A DNA stretch of 64,000 nucleotides from Pseudoalteromonas distincta (GCF_000814675.1 NZ_JWIG01000001.1:508471-572470); one strand, 5' to 3'. Positions 8,276 through 16,123 are shown, numbered from the stretch's first letter. Notes: generated by a model from the letters alone, not told the origin. Numbers and translations are program-made.

Positions 8276-9508
8276 TTACTTACTCCACGTAATTTCAGCT
8301 AATTGGTTGGTCGCTGTTTGATGAATGATCAGCCCATTATTCCCCATGCGCATATGCCTAATTAAGCCAGAGTAGACTCCTTCTTTACTCGGAATTTGCC
8401 AGCTCTGCATAGTTTCGGTACTAAGGTCGAACCTTACTAGGGTTTCAGGACGCTTGGCTGACTCGTTAAACCAAATGGCCTTATCGGCATATTCAATTGC
8501 ATACGGGTGACTGTTTTCACCACTGGGATTATCCCACTGCGTTATTTTACCGTTTTTGGGGTTATAGCGGCCAAGTTTACCCATACCAGAGTTAACATAA
8601 AAAACCATATCGTCAGGCGTAATGGCTAATCGCCTAGTATGCGTTTTAGCGCCTGGGAGTTTAATCTCACTAAGCTCCATGGTATTTTTATCAACTTTAA
8701 CCAAACAGTTACTACCATTACACGACACCCACGGCGAACCGTTTGAATCGAGCTTAATACCATATGGGCGTGAGCCTTTAGTGGGTAAAGTAGCCAATTG
8801 AATATCGCCAGTTGTAGGGTCTAGCTTGCCAATCATATTGCTATGCTGGAGGGTAAACCAAAATATTCCGGCTTCATCAAATACACCAGTATGCGGGTCG
8901 CGGGCATTTTTATTTGGCATTTTATACACTTTAAATTTTTCGGTTTTTAAGTCTAAATATCCAACCGTGCCATTTTTATTGCCTAAAAACCAAGGGGTTT
9001 GATTTTTATCAAGCGACACACTGTGCGCATAGGTACCACTTGGCAGTGTGTACTCTTTCATATCGCCGGTTTGAGGGTCTAACCTGCCTAAAATATTACC
9101 CCACTGGCCAACCCACCAAATAATGCCATTTTTACCTTGCACCGGATCGCGAGCGCGCTGCCCAAGCGTTGGCACTTGCCAGTACTTAAAGCTAAGCTTT
9201 AAATCGCCGGAAACAACCTTAGACTCGCGCTTAGTGTTTACAGGATAATGCTCCGCTAAATAAGCACTTATATCTTTATTAAGCGCGGTATCTGCGCCCG
9301 CATCAACCATATAGCTTATTAATGTTTGCCAGTCCTGCTGGCTATAACCCGCGCTGCGCTCAAGGTTAGTTAAACTATGGCAACTAGCACAAAGCTGCTC
9401 AACTACTGGCCCCTCATCCTTGCCATAAACAGATAGCGGTGCAAACAAAGTGCCCGACACAGCCATTACCAAAACGTATTTATTAAATAAAAATCGATTT
9501 TTACTCAT
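8276..9508 (-). CDS. Cytochrome-c-domain / virginiamycin-B-lyase-like propeller protein
   Basis: 410 residues. A signal peptide is followed by a single heme-binding CASCH (Cys40-His44) in a short mono-heme domain (VVEQLCASCHSLTNLERSAGYSQQDW). Residues from about 110 form a six-bladed propeller of the streptogramin-lyase (Vgb) type, with repeated GNILGRLDPQTGDMKEY, GTVGYLDLKTEKF, MIGKLDPTTGDIQ, GKLGRYNPKNGKITQW units. The heme domain implies an exported redox or sensor protein, so antibiotic lyase activity should not be assumed. It is monocistronic, with AGGGAGGGCG just ahead of the start. Confidence 0.8.
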   Translation of the reverse strand: MSKNRFLFNKYVLVMAVSGTLFAPLSVYGKDEGPVVEQLCASCHSLTNLERSAGYSQQDWQTLISYMVDAGADTALNKDISAYLAEHYPVNTKRESKVVSGDLKLSFKYWQVPTLGQRARDPVQGKNGIIWWVGQWGNILGRLDPQTGDMKEYTLPSGTYAHSVSLDKNQTPWFLGNKNGTVGYLDLKTEKFKVYKMPNKNARDPHTGVFDEAGIFWFTLQHSNMIGKLDPTTGDIQLATLPTKGSRPYGIKLDSNGSPWVSCNGSNCLVKVDKNTMELSEIKLPGAKTHTRRLAITPDDMVFYVNSGMGKLGRYNPKNGKITQWDNPSGENSHPYAIEYADKAIWFNESAKRPETLVRFDLSTETMQSWQIPSKEGVYSGLIRHMRMGNNGLIIHQTATNQLAEITWSK

Positions 9509-9858
9509 AACGCCCTCCCTTGTTTTTTAATATTAAAGCATAGGGTGAAAGTGTTTACTATCTGTACAGCAATGAGTGCGATAAGCCGCCTAGAAGGTAA
9601 GTTAAATTGCAGAGTTAATATCTAAAAAGAAGATTTTGAGCAGAGTTGCGCACGCTCTACAATGGTTATTTAGCTTGTGTGTAAATGTAGTGAAAGTGTG
9701 ATGTGAGTGTGGTTTTAAACGACTAATTTGCATAAAACAAGAACGCCCTGATTTAAAAGCGCCTCAGCCTATCGGTACATAAATTGCTGTTATTAATATT
9801 CTTACTTAAAGAGTTATACATAAATAACGCTGCCGTTATTTATAAAAAGGAGAACATT
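9509..9858. other. Divergent intergenic region, 350 bases
   Basis: This separates the minus-strand propeller gene from the plus-strand DUF4235 gene and must hold both promoters. No confident -35/-10 pair is called. The clear structure is the inverted repeat at 9820-9843, listed separately. Nothing else is seen. Confidence 0.4.
9820..9843 (+). promoter_or_regulatory. Hairpin directly upstream of the DUF4235 ribosome site
   Basis: Perfect 10-base arms ATAAATAACG and CGTTATTTAT enclose a CTGC loop. The right arm ends 4 bases before the AGGAG at 9848-9852 that serves ATG 9859. In mRNA this stem would sit against the ribosome site, so it may tune translation; as DNA it may be an operator. The role is inferred. 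Confidence 0.5.
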
Positions 9859-10104
9859 ATGAGTAATAAACAACTAATTACGACAATAGGTATAGGTCTC
9901 GCCGCTGCATCTGCAGGTATGTTAACAAGGAAAACTTTACAAAAATCGTGGGAAAAGGTTACCAACGAACCAGCTCCAAAAGATAGACCAAGCGAAGAAA
10001 CAGATCTTAAAGAGGCCGTTACATGGGCAGTAGTTTCAGGTATTGGCGCGGGTGTTGCAAGAATGGCCGTACGCTACGTACTAGACAAGCGCCGCTCCAA
10101 ATAA
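9859..10104 (+). CDS. DUF4235 small membrane protein
   Basis: 81 residues, two short membrane-like helices (ITTIGIGLAAASAGMLTRKTL and AVTWAVVSGIGAGVARMAVRYVL) separated by a polar loop (NEPAPKDRPSEETDL), the DUF4235 layout. The function of this family is unknown. The start at ATG 9859 has AGGAG 6 bases upstream; an in-frame ATG-less extension to 9784 lacks any ribosome site. It is monocistronic. Confidence 0.75.
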   Translation: MSNKQLITTIGIGLAAASAGMLTRKTLQKSWEKVTNEPAPKDRPSEETDLKEAVTWAVVSGIGAGVARMAVRYVLDKRRSK

Positions 10105-10164
10105 ACCTACCCAATTAATACCTCTTATAAGTATTAAGCGTAATACGGTAAGGCTCTAAAGGCG

Positions 10165-10197
10165 GCTTGCGACAACCACTCCCCAGTTGTCGCAAGC
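10165..10197. repeat. Perfect 12-base inverted repeat
   Basis: GCTTGCGACAAC and GTTGTCGCAAGC around a 9-base loop (CACTCCCCA). It is not followed by a T run on either strand, so it does not look like a standard terminator. It could be a protein-binding dyad or an RNA stem; it lies 60 bases past the DUF4235 gene. Confidence 0.6.
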
Positions 10198-10289
10198 AAC
10201 TTGGCAAAAGCTTAGGTTAAGATTACTTAACTATTGAGCTAAAAAATATATTAATACCCAAATCGAGGTTCAGTGGTGAAACTTAAAAA

Positions 10290-10325
10290 GTCGGATGGCA
10301 CGGCTGCGCCGCTTATCCAACCTAC
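10290..10325. repeat. REP-like palindromic element
   Basis: A GC-rich 36-base block beginning GTCGGATGGCACGG and ending GCTTATCCAACCTAC, with nested complements (GGAT/ATCC outside, CGGC/GCCG inside). Its composition stands out from the AT-rich surroundings and resembles REP-type intergenic elements of gammaproteobacteria. Only one copy was noticed in this window. Confidence 0.55.
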
Positions 10326-10488
10326 ATAGGTTGAAAAACTGGAGGTGCCTTGCAACATGACCCTTTATTTTAAGCAGATACACTCTATTAAACATTAACT
10401 CTCTTTCAAAGTTGTTGCCTGCCTACAAGCTTGCGTATAATGCACGCATTCCGGCTGCATTTTTTAGCCGCTAACTTGGATTTTAATA

Positions 10489-10797
10489 ATGAAAAAACTC
10501 TCTGCAGTGCAAATAAAACAGCAAGCACTTGTACTTAATACTGCTGAAAAATTAGAAGAACAAGGCCGTGCTGAGCTCCCAGGCATGCTGCAATGCTGGT
10601 TTGATGTGGAATACCACTTATTTCCAAGTACACTACTGCTGTGCTTTCAGTTTGAAAACGAGCAAGCCTTAGCGGCCGCAGAGCCTGACTTATTAAAGTG
10701 GCAAAAACGCTTAAGCGGCGCAATGCTTAAAAAGGGCGTGATTTTAAAAGATATGCGTAAACATTTAGTGTTTACCTTAAAAGGACCTGACGATTAA
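10489..10797 (+). CDS. Conserved hypothetical protein
   Basis: 102 residues, no family recognised. It has a mixed alpha/beta pattern: an N-terminal helix (LSAVQIKQQALVLNTAEKLEEQGRAEL), a hydrophobic strand (STLLLCFQFENEQAL), and a basic C-terminal part (LLKWQKRLSGAMLKKGVILKDMRKHLVFTLKGP). No signal peptide or membrane segment. It stands alone and is followed by a terminator at 10862. Codon use is like its neighbours, so it is probably real. Confidence 0.65.
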   Translation: MKKLSAVQIKQQALVLNTAEKLEEQGRAELPGMLQCWFDVEYHLFPSTLLLCFQFENEQALAAAEPDLLKWQKRLSGAMLKKGVILKDMRKHLVFTLKGPDD

Positions 10798-10861
10798 TAG
10801 AGGGTTTTAAAGGGATATAAGGCCTTTCGCTCGTGTAGCCGAAGCGCATAAAACCATAATG

Positions 10862-10892
10862 AAAAGCCGTTGCATTGCTGTAACGGCTTTTT
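10862..10892 (+). terminator. Terminator after the gene at 10489
   Basis: Arms AAAAGCCGTT and AACGGCTTTTT around a 10-base loop, then TT. It lies about 65 bases past the stop codon. Confidence 0.8.
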
Positions 10893-10910
10893 ACTTTTAT
10901 CAGAGCTTAA

Positions 10911-11060
10911 AGTAGTACCTATAAAGATCAATTTTTGACTCAGGGATTTTTATTAGCCGATGATACTAATTGGCCGTTAAACAATACTAATGCACGGCAA
11001 AAGCAAATATTAGTTGATTCAACGTTAATTGGTTGCCCTAAGTTAGCAATAGTAGGATAG
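10911..11060 (+). other. Possible gene remnant
   Basis: A 49-codon open stretch with protein-like composition (KDQFLTQGFLLADDTNWPL, then NARQKQILVDSTLIGCPKLAIVG) ends at TAG 11058-11060. It has no ATG and no convincing ribosome site, and a terminator lies just upstream. It may be the 3' end of a decayed gene or chance. The rest of the 303-base gap 10798-11100 holds only the terminator at 10862 and, presumably, the promoter of the gene at 11101. Confidence 0.2.
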
Positions 11061-11100
11061 TAAATTACACATAAAACAATAGCTTTATCTTAGGAGTATT

Positions 11101-12249
11101 ATGATCAAAGTATTATTAGCGACCAGCTTAATTGCCTCTTCATTCGCTGCTTTAAGTAATCCTTTAACTGTTGAAGAACAGCGTATCAACAAAGCCCAAT
11201 CAGCAATGCCAAATGTTTTAAATACATTTACCCCACAAGTATCAAGTTTTGAGCAACAATTTAAAGAATTAAACGACTTTAAAAGTGCAAAAGCATTAGT
11301 ACAAAGCTTTAGCTTTGAACTGTGGGAAAACGCAAAACAACGCATAATAAAAACCAATAACTACGACGACCGAGAGCTTTACTGGGCACGCCTGCTTTCA
11401 AGCAAAGTAATACGCACAACTCCACCTAAATTTTCAATTACGCAGGCTCAACTAAATACTTTACTAACCCTACTTGAGGAAGGCAGTAGAGGCCGTACCG
11501 ATCTTGCTTTTTCATCAGGCAGCACTAAAAAAATATTACTCACAGGCTTTGACCCTTTTTTACTCGATAAAAACATAAACCAAAGTAATCCTTCAGGTGT
11601 TGCGGCGTTATTACTCGACGGCCAAGTTATTAATTACAACGGCATAAGCGCAGAAATTAACACCGTTATGGTGCCTGTACGCTACGAAGACTTTGATCAA
11701 GGCATAATAGAGTCGCTACTTGCCCCCTACTACGCACTTAATAATGTAGACATGGTAGTCACCGTAAGTATGGGCAGAACAGAATTTGATTTAGAGCACT
11801 TTCCAGGTAAACGTCGCAGTGTAACCGCCCCCGATAATGCCAATATTGTGTATGGCGGAACGCAAACAAACCCAGTAATACCAAAGCTTAATGGCCGACC
11901 ACTCCCGGGCAACGAGTTTGTAAAATTTAGCTTGCCTGTAACTTACATGCAAAAAGCCAAAGGCCCTTATAAAGTTATCGACAATCATGAAGTCACCACG
12001 CTTGAAAAAACCTATAAAGCGGGTTCGTACGGCGAGCTTAAAAATAGTATTGCGGTAAATGGGGGCGGCGGTGGTTACTTGTCTAACGAAATATCGTACC
12101 GAAGTATTCGCCTGCGCGATGCGCTTAATTCAAGTATACCTACAGGGCATATTCATACCCCACGTATACAACAATTCGAACCTGAAACAGAAGCTAAAAT
12201 AGTAAAACAAATAAAGACAATGCTAGAGCAAAGCTTAGTAGCGCTATAG
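11101..12249 (+). CDS. Exported peptidase C15 (pyroglutamyl peptidase) homologue with Cys-to-Ser active site
   Basis: 382 residues: a signal peptide (LLATSLIASSFAALS), an extra N-terminal helical part to about 140, then a C15 core starting KILLTGFDPF. Family landmarks are VVTVSMGRTEFDLEHFPG (aligned catalytic Glu232), GGGYLSNEISYR and GHIHTP (His352). In pyroglutamyl peptidase I the YLSNE position carries the nucleophilic Cys (FVCNH/YLCNE type); here it is Ser328 (TCT). The protein may therefore be a Ser enzyme, a binding protein or inactive. Known C15 enzymes are usually shorter (about 215 residues) and cytoplasmic, so export is also unusual. GGAG precedes the ATG. Confidence 0.75.
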   Translation: MIKVLLATSLIASSFAALSNPLTVEEQRINKAQSAMPNVLNTFTPQVSSFEQQFKELNDFKSAKALVQSFSFELWENAKQRIIKTNNYDDRELYWARLLSSKVIRTTPPKFSITQAQLNTLLTLLEEGSRGRTDLAFSSGSTKKILLTGFDPFLLDKNINQSNPSGVAALLLDGQVINYNGISAEINTVMVPVRYEDFDQGIIESLLAPYYALNNVDMVVTVSMGRTEFDLEHFPGKRRSVTAPDNANIVYGGTQTNPVIPKLNGRPLPGNEFVKFSLPVTYMQKAKGPYKVIDNHEVTTLEKTYKAGSYGELKNSIAVNGGGGGYLSNEISYRSIRLRDALNSSIPTGHIHTPRIQQFEPETEAKIVKQIKTMLEQSLVAL

Positions 12250-12274
12250 TTTATAACAACCAATTTAAGCGCGT

Positions 12275-12303
12275 AATAAAGGGCAATAATATTGCCCTTT
12301 ATT
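12275..12303 (+). terminator. Terminator after the C15 homologue
   Basis: Perfect 13-base arms AATAAAGGGCAAT and ATTGCCCTTTATT around AAT, 25 bases past the stop. The T run is short, so the strength is uncertain. Confidence 0.7.
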
Positions 12304-12307
12304 TTCT

Positions 12308-12412
12308 CATGCACTCTCCCACGGTTAATCACATGGTAAACGCATTCTTAAACTCTACTCGTCGTGGTCTAGACAGAGTAATTGACTCGATGAGCAATAA
12401 ACTAAAAAGCTA
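12308..12412 (+). CDS. Possible 34-residue peptide at the island edge
   Basis: ATG 12308 to TAG 12412 encodes a basic, amphipathic-looking peptide (MHSPTVNHMVNAFLNSTRR, then LDRVIDSMSNKLKS). An internal ATG at 12332 would give 26 residues. There is no clear Shine-Dalgarno sequence and the start directly follows a terminator hairpin. It could be a genuine small protein, or the surviving 3' end of a gene cut when the neighbouring island arrived. Low confidence. Confidence 0.2.
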
Positions 12413-12496
12413 GGTATTTGATGTGTAATAAAAATTTAGTGCCTTTGGTTTTACATTGGTTTAAAACGTGGGAATGATGTCAGTGAATCACACAAG

Positions 12497-14500
12497 TTAA
12501 CTATGGCCCTCTTCTTTTTTGAGAATATACTCTCCATCCTTGAATATCTTAATATTAGCCTTTTTCAATTCATAGCTATTCAATTCATCTGTACTCATGC
12601 TGGTGGCAACTATCACTTGTCCCCCAGAGTCCAATAATGAACTAGACTTATCTAATAGAGATGCAAAGCTAGATTTATCAGTCTCGTGCTGTCTAGGTTC
12701 ATCAAAGACTACAAAACCTCCATGTTTCACACTGCTTTGACTGATACCTAACTCTAATAATGCAAGGGTATAGGACCATATTATCCGGATATAATCACTA
12801 GCAGATGAATCAGCTACAATGTCGTAACCATCAAGTTCGGGGCGCAAGGTTTGCTCTGATATTTGAAGAAAATGCTGATTTGCGGTTTTATAACCGAAAG
12901 CAGTTAAGTTTTCAATTAAGCGGGTTTTTAATACTTTAAGAACCTTAAATGAAACATCATCTGTACTTTTCTTCTTCAATTTTTTCAATTCTGATGTATA
13001 TCTTAGCCATTGCTGATGAAGATCTTTAGCTCGCTCATTAAAGTCAGTCTGTTTCGATACTAGTTTTATTAACCCATTAATCTCATTTTCTAATTCAACT
13101 TTTCTTTTAAGGTCTTTTCCATAAAGTTCAATAAATGCGGCTTCATCTGTTTTAAGCTCATCAATACTTGACTGAATTTTAATTATTGAAATTTGTAATA
13201 AGGCTTGTTCTTTTTCTATTTTTTTTAAGTCTTTTTCATGTCTTTTTTTAATGCCGGAATAGAAGTCAACTTGATTTTTTAAGTAACCTATATTTTGTTC
13301 AACAGTTAAAGGCTTACTTTTTACTGGTACTTTAGCCAAGCTATCGTACATATCTGAATCGCAAACTGGACATGAACCAATTTCCGCTTCGAAGTTAACC
13401 TCACTTCCTACATCATGTAACCGTTTTAATTGTCTATATCGGTCTAACTCTAAAGCAATATTTGAAACCTTATTTTCCATCTTCTGGATCGAAATTAAAA
13501 AGCTCTCTTGTTTTTGCACTAGAGAATCAAAATCTCTGAGTAATGTTCTCTTCTTCGCAGTTAGCTCTGAGACGTCATTATAATGAGGCCACGTTTTAAT
13601 ATTATTTTTGATATCAATTAATACAGCTTTCAGTCCACCCAAATAAGGCGTGATCTCAGTAAACTGATCTTGTTGAGGTACTAAAAAAGATATTAAAGGA
13701 AAAAAGCTCTCTTTTTCCAAAGTACAATCCAATTGTAATTTCATACCACCAAATTCAGCTAAAGAATCGGCTGAACTAATAATTTTTTCCCAATCTCTTT
13801 CAATGCTACTCGTTATCGCATTCAGTTCCGCTAATCTATTTTTTTTACTATAATTTTCTACTCCTAAACAGAACTCTAGTGCGGCTTTTTTCACTCCCTT
13901 AATACCATAATAAGTCGGTGTATTAGCCTGTAATTCTGACCAGCCTCTTTTTTGCTCAATGAAGAATAAAGGAAATACACATTCGAGATAAAGTCTTGTT
14001 GGTTTACCTTCATGAGTTACTAAATTTGGTAAATTCCAACCTAGGTATCTTTCAAGCCAAAAGTGGAACCCTTTTTCGCTTTTTGCTGATCCTACGCTAC
14101 CTGCACTACCCAGAAAATAATCTTCAAAAGTGCCTTTTTCATCAAAGACTGTAACTTTATCCTTATCACCTTCAACATCTCTTTTGAACTTTGCATATTG
14201 CCCAGTTGCATTTTCTACTTCTAATTCAACATATGACTGACTTACAAAATGCGGTGTGGCATCAACCTTTGATGATTCTAAAAATTGATGCATAGATCTT
14301 GGAAAAGGTTTTCTTCTACTTGGACCTAAGATGGCATCTAAAGCTAAAGCATAAGCTATTGAATTAATACAAGTAGATTTACCCGATGAGTTTTCTGCAC
14401 GTATGATGTTTAATCCTTTATAAAAAGGAATTTCAGTTGAATAAACTCCATCATTTGTAACAGAAGTTACTTTTAATTTTTTTAAAGTTAGTCCTAGCAT
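12497..14500 (-). CDS. ABC-3C system ATPase, Rad50/SMC-like with zinc hook
   Basis: 667 residues. Walker A is ENSSGKST (residues 36-43) after an SMC/Rad50-type opening strand (LKKLKVTSVTNDG). Two coiled-coil arms flank a CPVC hook near residue 378 (IGSCPVCDSDMY). The C-terminal lobe has Walker B FVVFDEPRQHE near residue 595, with a D-loop-like RQHETD, and ends with a strand-rich IVATSM segment. The whole resembles the ATPase of ABC-three-component conflict systems. It begins 2 bases after the middle-component stop, so the genes form one operon. By family knowledge it should sense a nucleic-acid or phage signal and control the effector; that is inference. Confidence 0.85.
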   Translation of the reverse strand: MLGLTLKKLKVTSVTNDGVYSTEIPFYKGLNIIRAENSSGKSTCINSIAYALALDAILGPSRRKPFPRSMHQFLESSKVDATPHFVSQSYVELEVENATGQYAKFKRDVEGDKDKVTVFDEKGTFEDYFLGSAGSVGSAKSEKGFHFWLERYLGWNLPNLVTHEGKPTRLYLECVFPLFFIEQKRGWSELQANTPTYYGIKGVKKAALEFCLGVENYSKKNRLAELNAITSSIERDWEKIISSADSLAEFGGMKLQLDCTLEKESFFPLISFLVPQQDQFTEITPYLGGLKAVLIDIKNNIKTWPHYNDVSELTAKKRTLLRDFDSLVQKQESFLISIQKMENKVSNIALELDRYRQLKRLHDVGSEVNFEAEIGSCPVCDSDMYDSLAKVPVKSKPLTVEQNIGYLKNQVDFYSGIKKRHEKDLKKIEKEQALLQISIIKIQSSIDELKTDEAAFIELYGKDLKRKVELENEINGLIKLVSKQTDFNERAKDLHQQWLRYTSELKKLKKKSTDDVSFKVLKVLKTRLIENLTAFGYKTANQHFLQISEQTLRPELDGYDIVADSSASDYIRIIWSYTLALLELGISQSSVKHGGFVVFDEPRQHETDKSSFASLLDKSSSLLDSGGQVIVATSMSTDELNSYELKKANIKIFKDGEYILKKEEGHS

Positions 14501-14502
14501 TT

Positions 14503-14970
14503 TTAGTGTCCTAAAATCCTTTTTATATAATTTTCTGTAACCTTATTTTTTATTGAATGTAGGAATTCAACTTCATTGTTAAATAAGCTTAGGTCGTTTA
14601 CCAAATGTAATAATTTATACCCCTCTTCTCCTAATATTAAGGTTTCTGAGTCTAGTTGCAAAAAACCTTTTGCCATCGCTAGTTCTATCGCTTTGTCTGT
14701 TGACTTGTCAGATGACATTGACAAAACCGAATTAGAATATGAATGTAAAGAATCATAATAATCACTCCAGTTTTGAGGCCGTATTAACATCCAAAGTAGC
14801 ACTCTCATTTTGGTGAGTTTCAATGATATACCACCTGTACCTACTACATTAATTGCAATACACATTAAGCCAATACGCCATATAGGTCTCAATTCAATAG
14901 GTAATGGGTAGCTAGTATCACTAAAGATAGCTGTAGCTGTTTTATGTTGAAGTTCCTTCTCGTTATTCAT
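14503..14970 (-). CDS. ABC-3C system middle component
   Basis: 155 residues, mainly helical, without signal peptide or catalytic motif. A conserved-looking N-terminal segment (YPLPIELRPIWRIGLMCIAI and TKMRVLLWMLIRP) suggests a winged-helix-like adaptor. Proteins of this size and pattern sit between effector and ATPase in ABC-three-component systems and are called middle components. The start overlaps the effector stop by 8 bases and the stop lies 2 bases before the ATPase start, so translation is coupled. The subtype of middle component was not determined. Confidence 0.75.
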   Translation of the reverse strand: MNNEKELQHKTATAIFSDTSYPLPIELRPIWRIGLMCIAINVVGTGGISLKLTKMRVLLWMLIRPQNWSDYYDSLHSYSNSVLSMSSDKSTDKAIELAMAKGFLQLDSETLILGEEGYKLLHLVNDLSLFNNEVEFLHSIKNKVTENYIKRILGH

Positions 14971-15869
14971 TGATAATAAAGTCCATCTTACATTCGGCTA
15001 ACCACCGAGCTATTAAGCCACTAGAAAATATCTCTATATTATTGTTTGAGATTGATTGCTCTATAGTTTTAATAGAATCTCTATTTTTTTGTAAAAGCGA
15101 CATTAATATATTTTTAGGCTCATCTCTTACAAATAAGCTTTCATTTTTTAAAGCTTCCAAATTAACTATAGCTATAGAAGTTACTTCCGTATACAAATCA
15201 GGAAATTGATCTCTATATGCATCCATCAATTCTTCAACCTGCATATACTGTCGAATCAGGCTTGTTCTAAGCCTTTCAAGATCGCTTTCACTAAATTTAT
15301 TTGTTTTCCTACAAATATTGTCAAAAAAAGTACTATTCTCAGATTTCCATATCTCTGTTATTTCAGTATTTATATCAGATATATCAACATTTATTTCCTC
15401 TCCAATGTATCTCCTAGAGAAAATAGATCCCGATGGAAATGAGTCGTCAGTTTCTATTTTTACAGAAATGCCTTTCGGGATTGAATATGATAGTTGTGGG
15501 ATTTTTTTCTCTTTTGACTTACAGTATTTGAGTAATTCTTTTGTTCTAACTTCAGGGATAACGAGTACCCAACAAGATATTTTGATATCGCCAAGCATTT
15601 TTTCAATTTCTGATTCATGCTTACTTAACTTTTTAAGGTCTTCATTTATTTTTTTTTTGAACATGCCTTCTATACTCATCCATTGAGTACGAAGGGTCAG
15701 GATAGTAACACTGAAAAATGACACCACAATTTGTAAAAAACTCTATTCCATGATCGCCTCTGTCATGGTGAGGAACACTAGTAAAATTTTTCCAAGTGAA
15801 TTCGTGCCGGAGCATCCTCTCACAGAAGCTTTCCCAAAGAGCACCATTCATTTTCAGTTTGAAGTTCAA
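14963..15869 (-). pseudogene. ABC-3C effector with Mrr-like nuclease-type N-terminus, frame broken at an A10 tract
   Basis: Two reading frames together encode one protein of about 300 residues. The first (start TTG 15869 or ATG 15851, TTG 15875 also possible; stop at 15642) holds the N-terminal domain: NGALWESFCERML, then DRGDHGIEFFTNCGVIFQCYYP, which resembles the Mrr-like restriction-nuclease-fold opening of ABC-3C effectors. The second frame (open from about 15727 to 14963) continues INEDLKKLSKHESEIEKML and the C-terminal domain. The frames meet at ten A residues (15658-15649, minus strand); nine A would give an unbroken QKKINEDLKKL. It may be a true frameshift, a sequencing error, or a gene expressed by polymerase slippage. 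The QCYYP motif lacks the usual nuclease Lys, as I recall for this family. Confidence 0.75.
15649..15658 (-). other. A10 homopolymer in the effector gene
   Basis: Ten T on the plus strand, read as ten A in the effector mRNA. It is located exactly where the two effector frames would have to join. Loss of one A, or addition of two, restores the full-length frame; the current length leads to stop TGA within three codons. Such runs are classic sites for phase variation and for transcriptional slippage. Confidence 0.85.
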
Positions 15870-16071
15870 TCTCAATTCCTTTGATATTTTTGACTATCTT
15901 TCAATGTCTTAATTTAACAATAATGGGTAGATTAATTCAACAAGTAATATTTAAATATAAATAGAGCAATAATATCAGGCCTTGCATTCCCCCAAGACCA
16001 AACACCACTTTCACGTTTAACACCCTTCCCCCGTCATCACGCCCTGAAAATAAGCAATTGATGAGTAATGC

Positions 16072-16123
16072 ATTTCATAGATGAAATGAAAGCCATGCTT
16101 GCACATGGATGTGCTTTCATGGC
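16072..16123 (+). repeat. Hairpin cluster in repeat copy 1, first module
   Basis: Contains the dyads ATTTCATAGATGAAAT (16072-16087) and GCACATGGATGTGC (16101-16114). The second is embedded in a larger stem GCCATG...CATGGC (16092-16123). The loop of the second dyad is AUGGAU in RNA and includes ACATGGATGT, which equals the ACANGGANGU CsrA-type consensus. The first dyad has AGA in place of GGA. Confidence 0.7.

Larger units (their letters stand above)
10105..10488. other. Intergenic region with two inverted repeats
   Basis: 384 bases without a gene. It contains a perfect 12-base inverted repeat (10165-10197) and a REP-like GC-rich palindromic element (10290-10325). The last 100 bases should hold the promoter of the gene at 10489. 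Confidence 0.5.

Noticed and set aside
14963-15727. Treating the two effector frames as two separate genes
   Set aside because: The second frame has no ribosome site, its apparent first residues (MVSFFSVTILTLRTQW) overlap the first frame, and the joined sequence matches one effector of the expected family shape.
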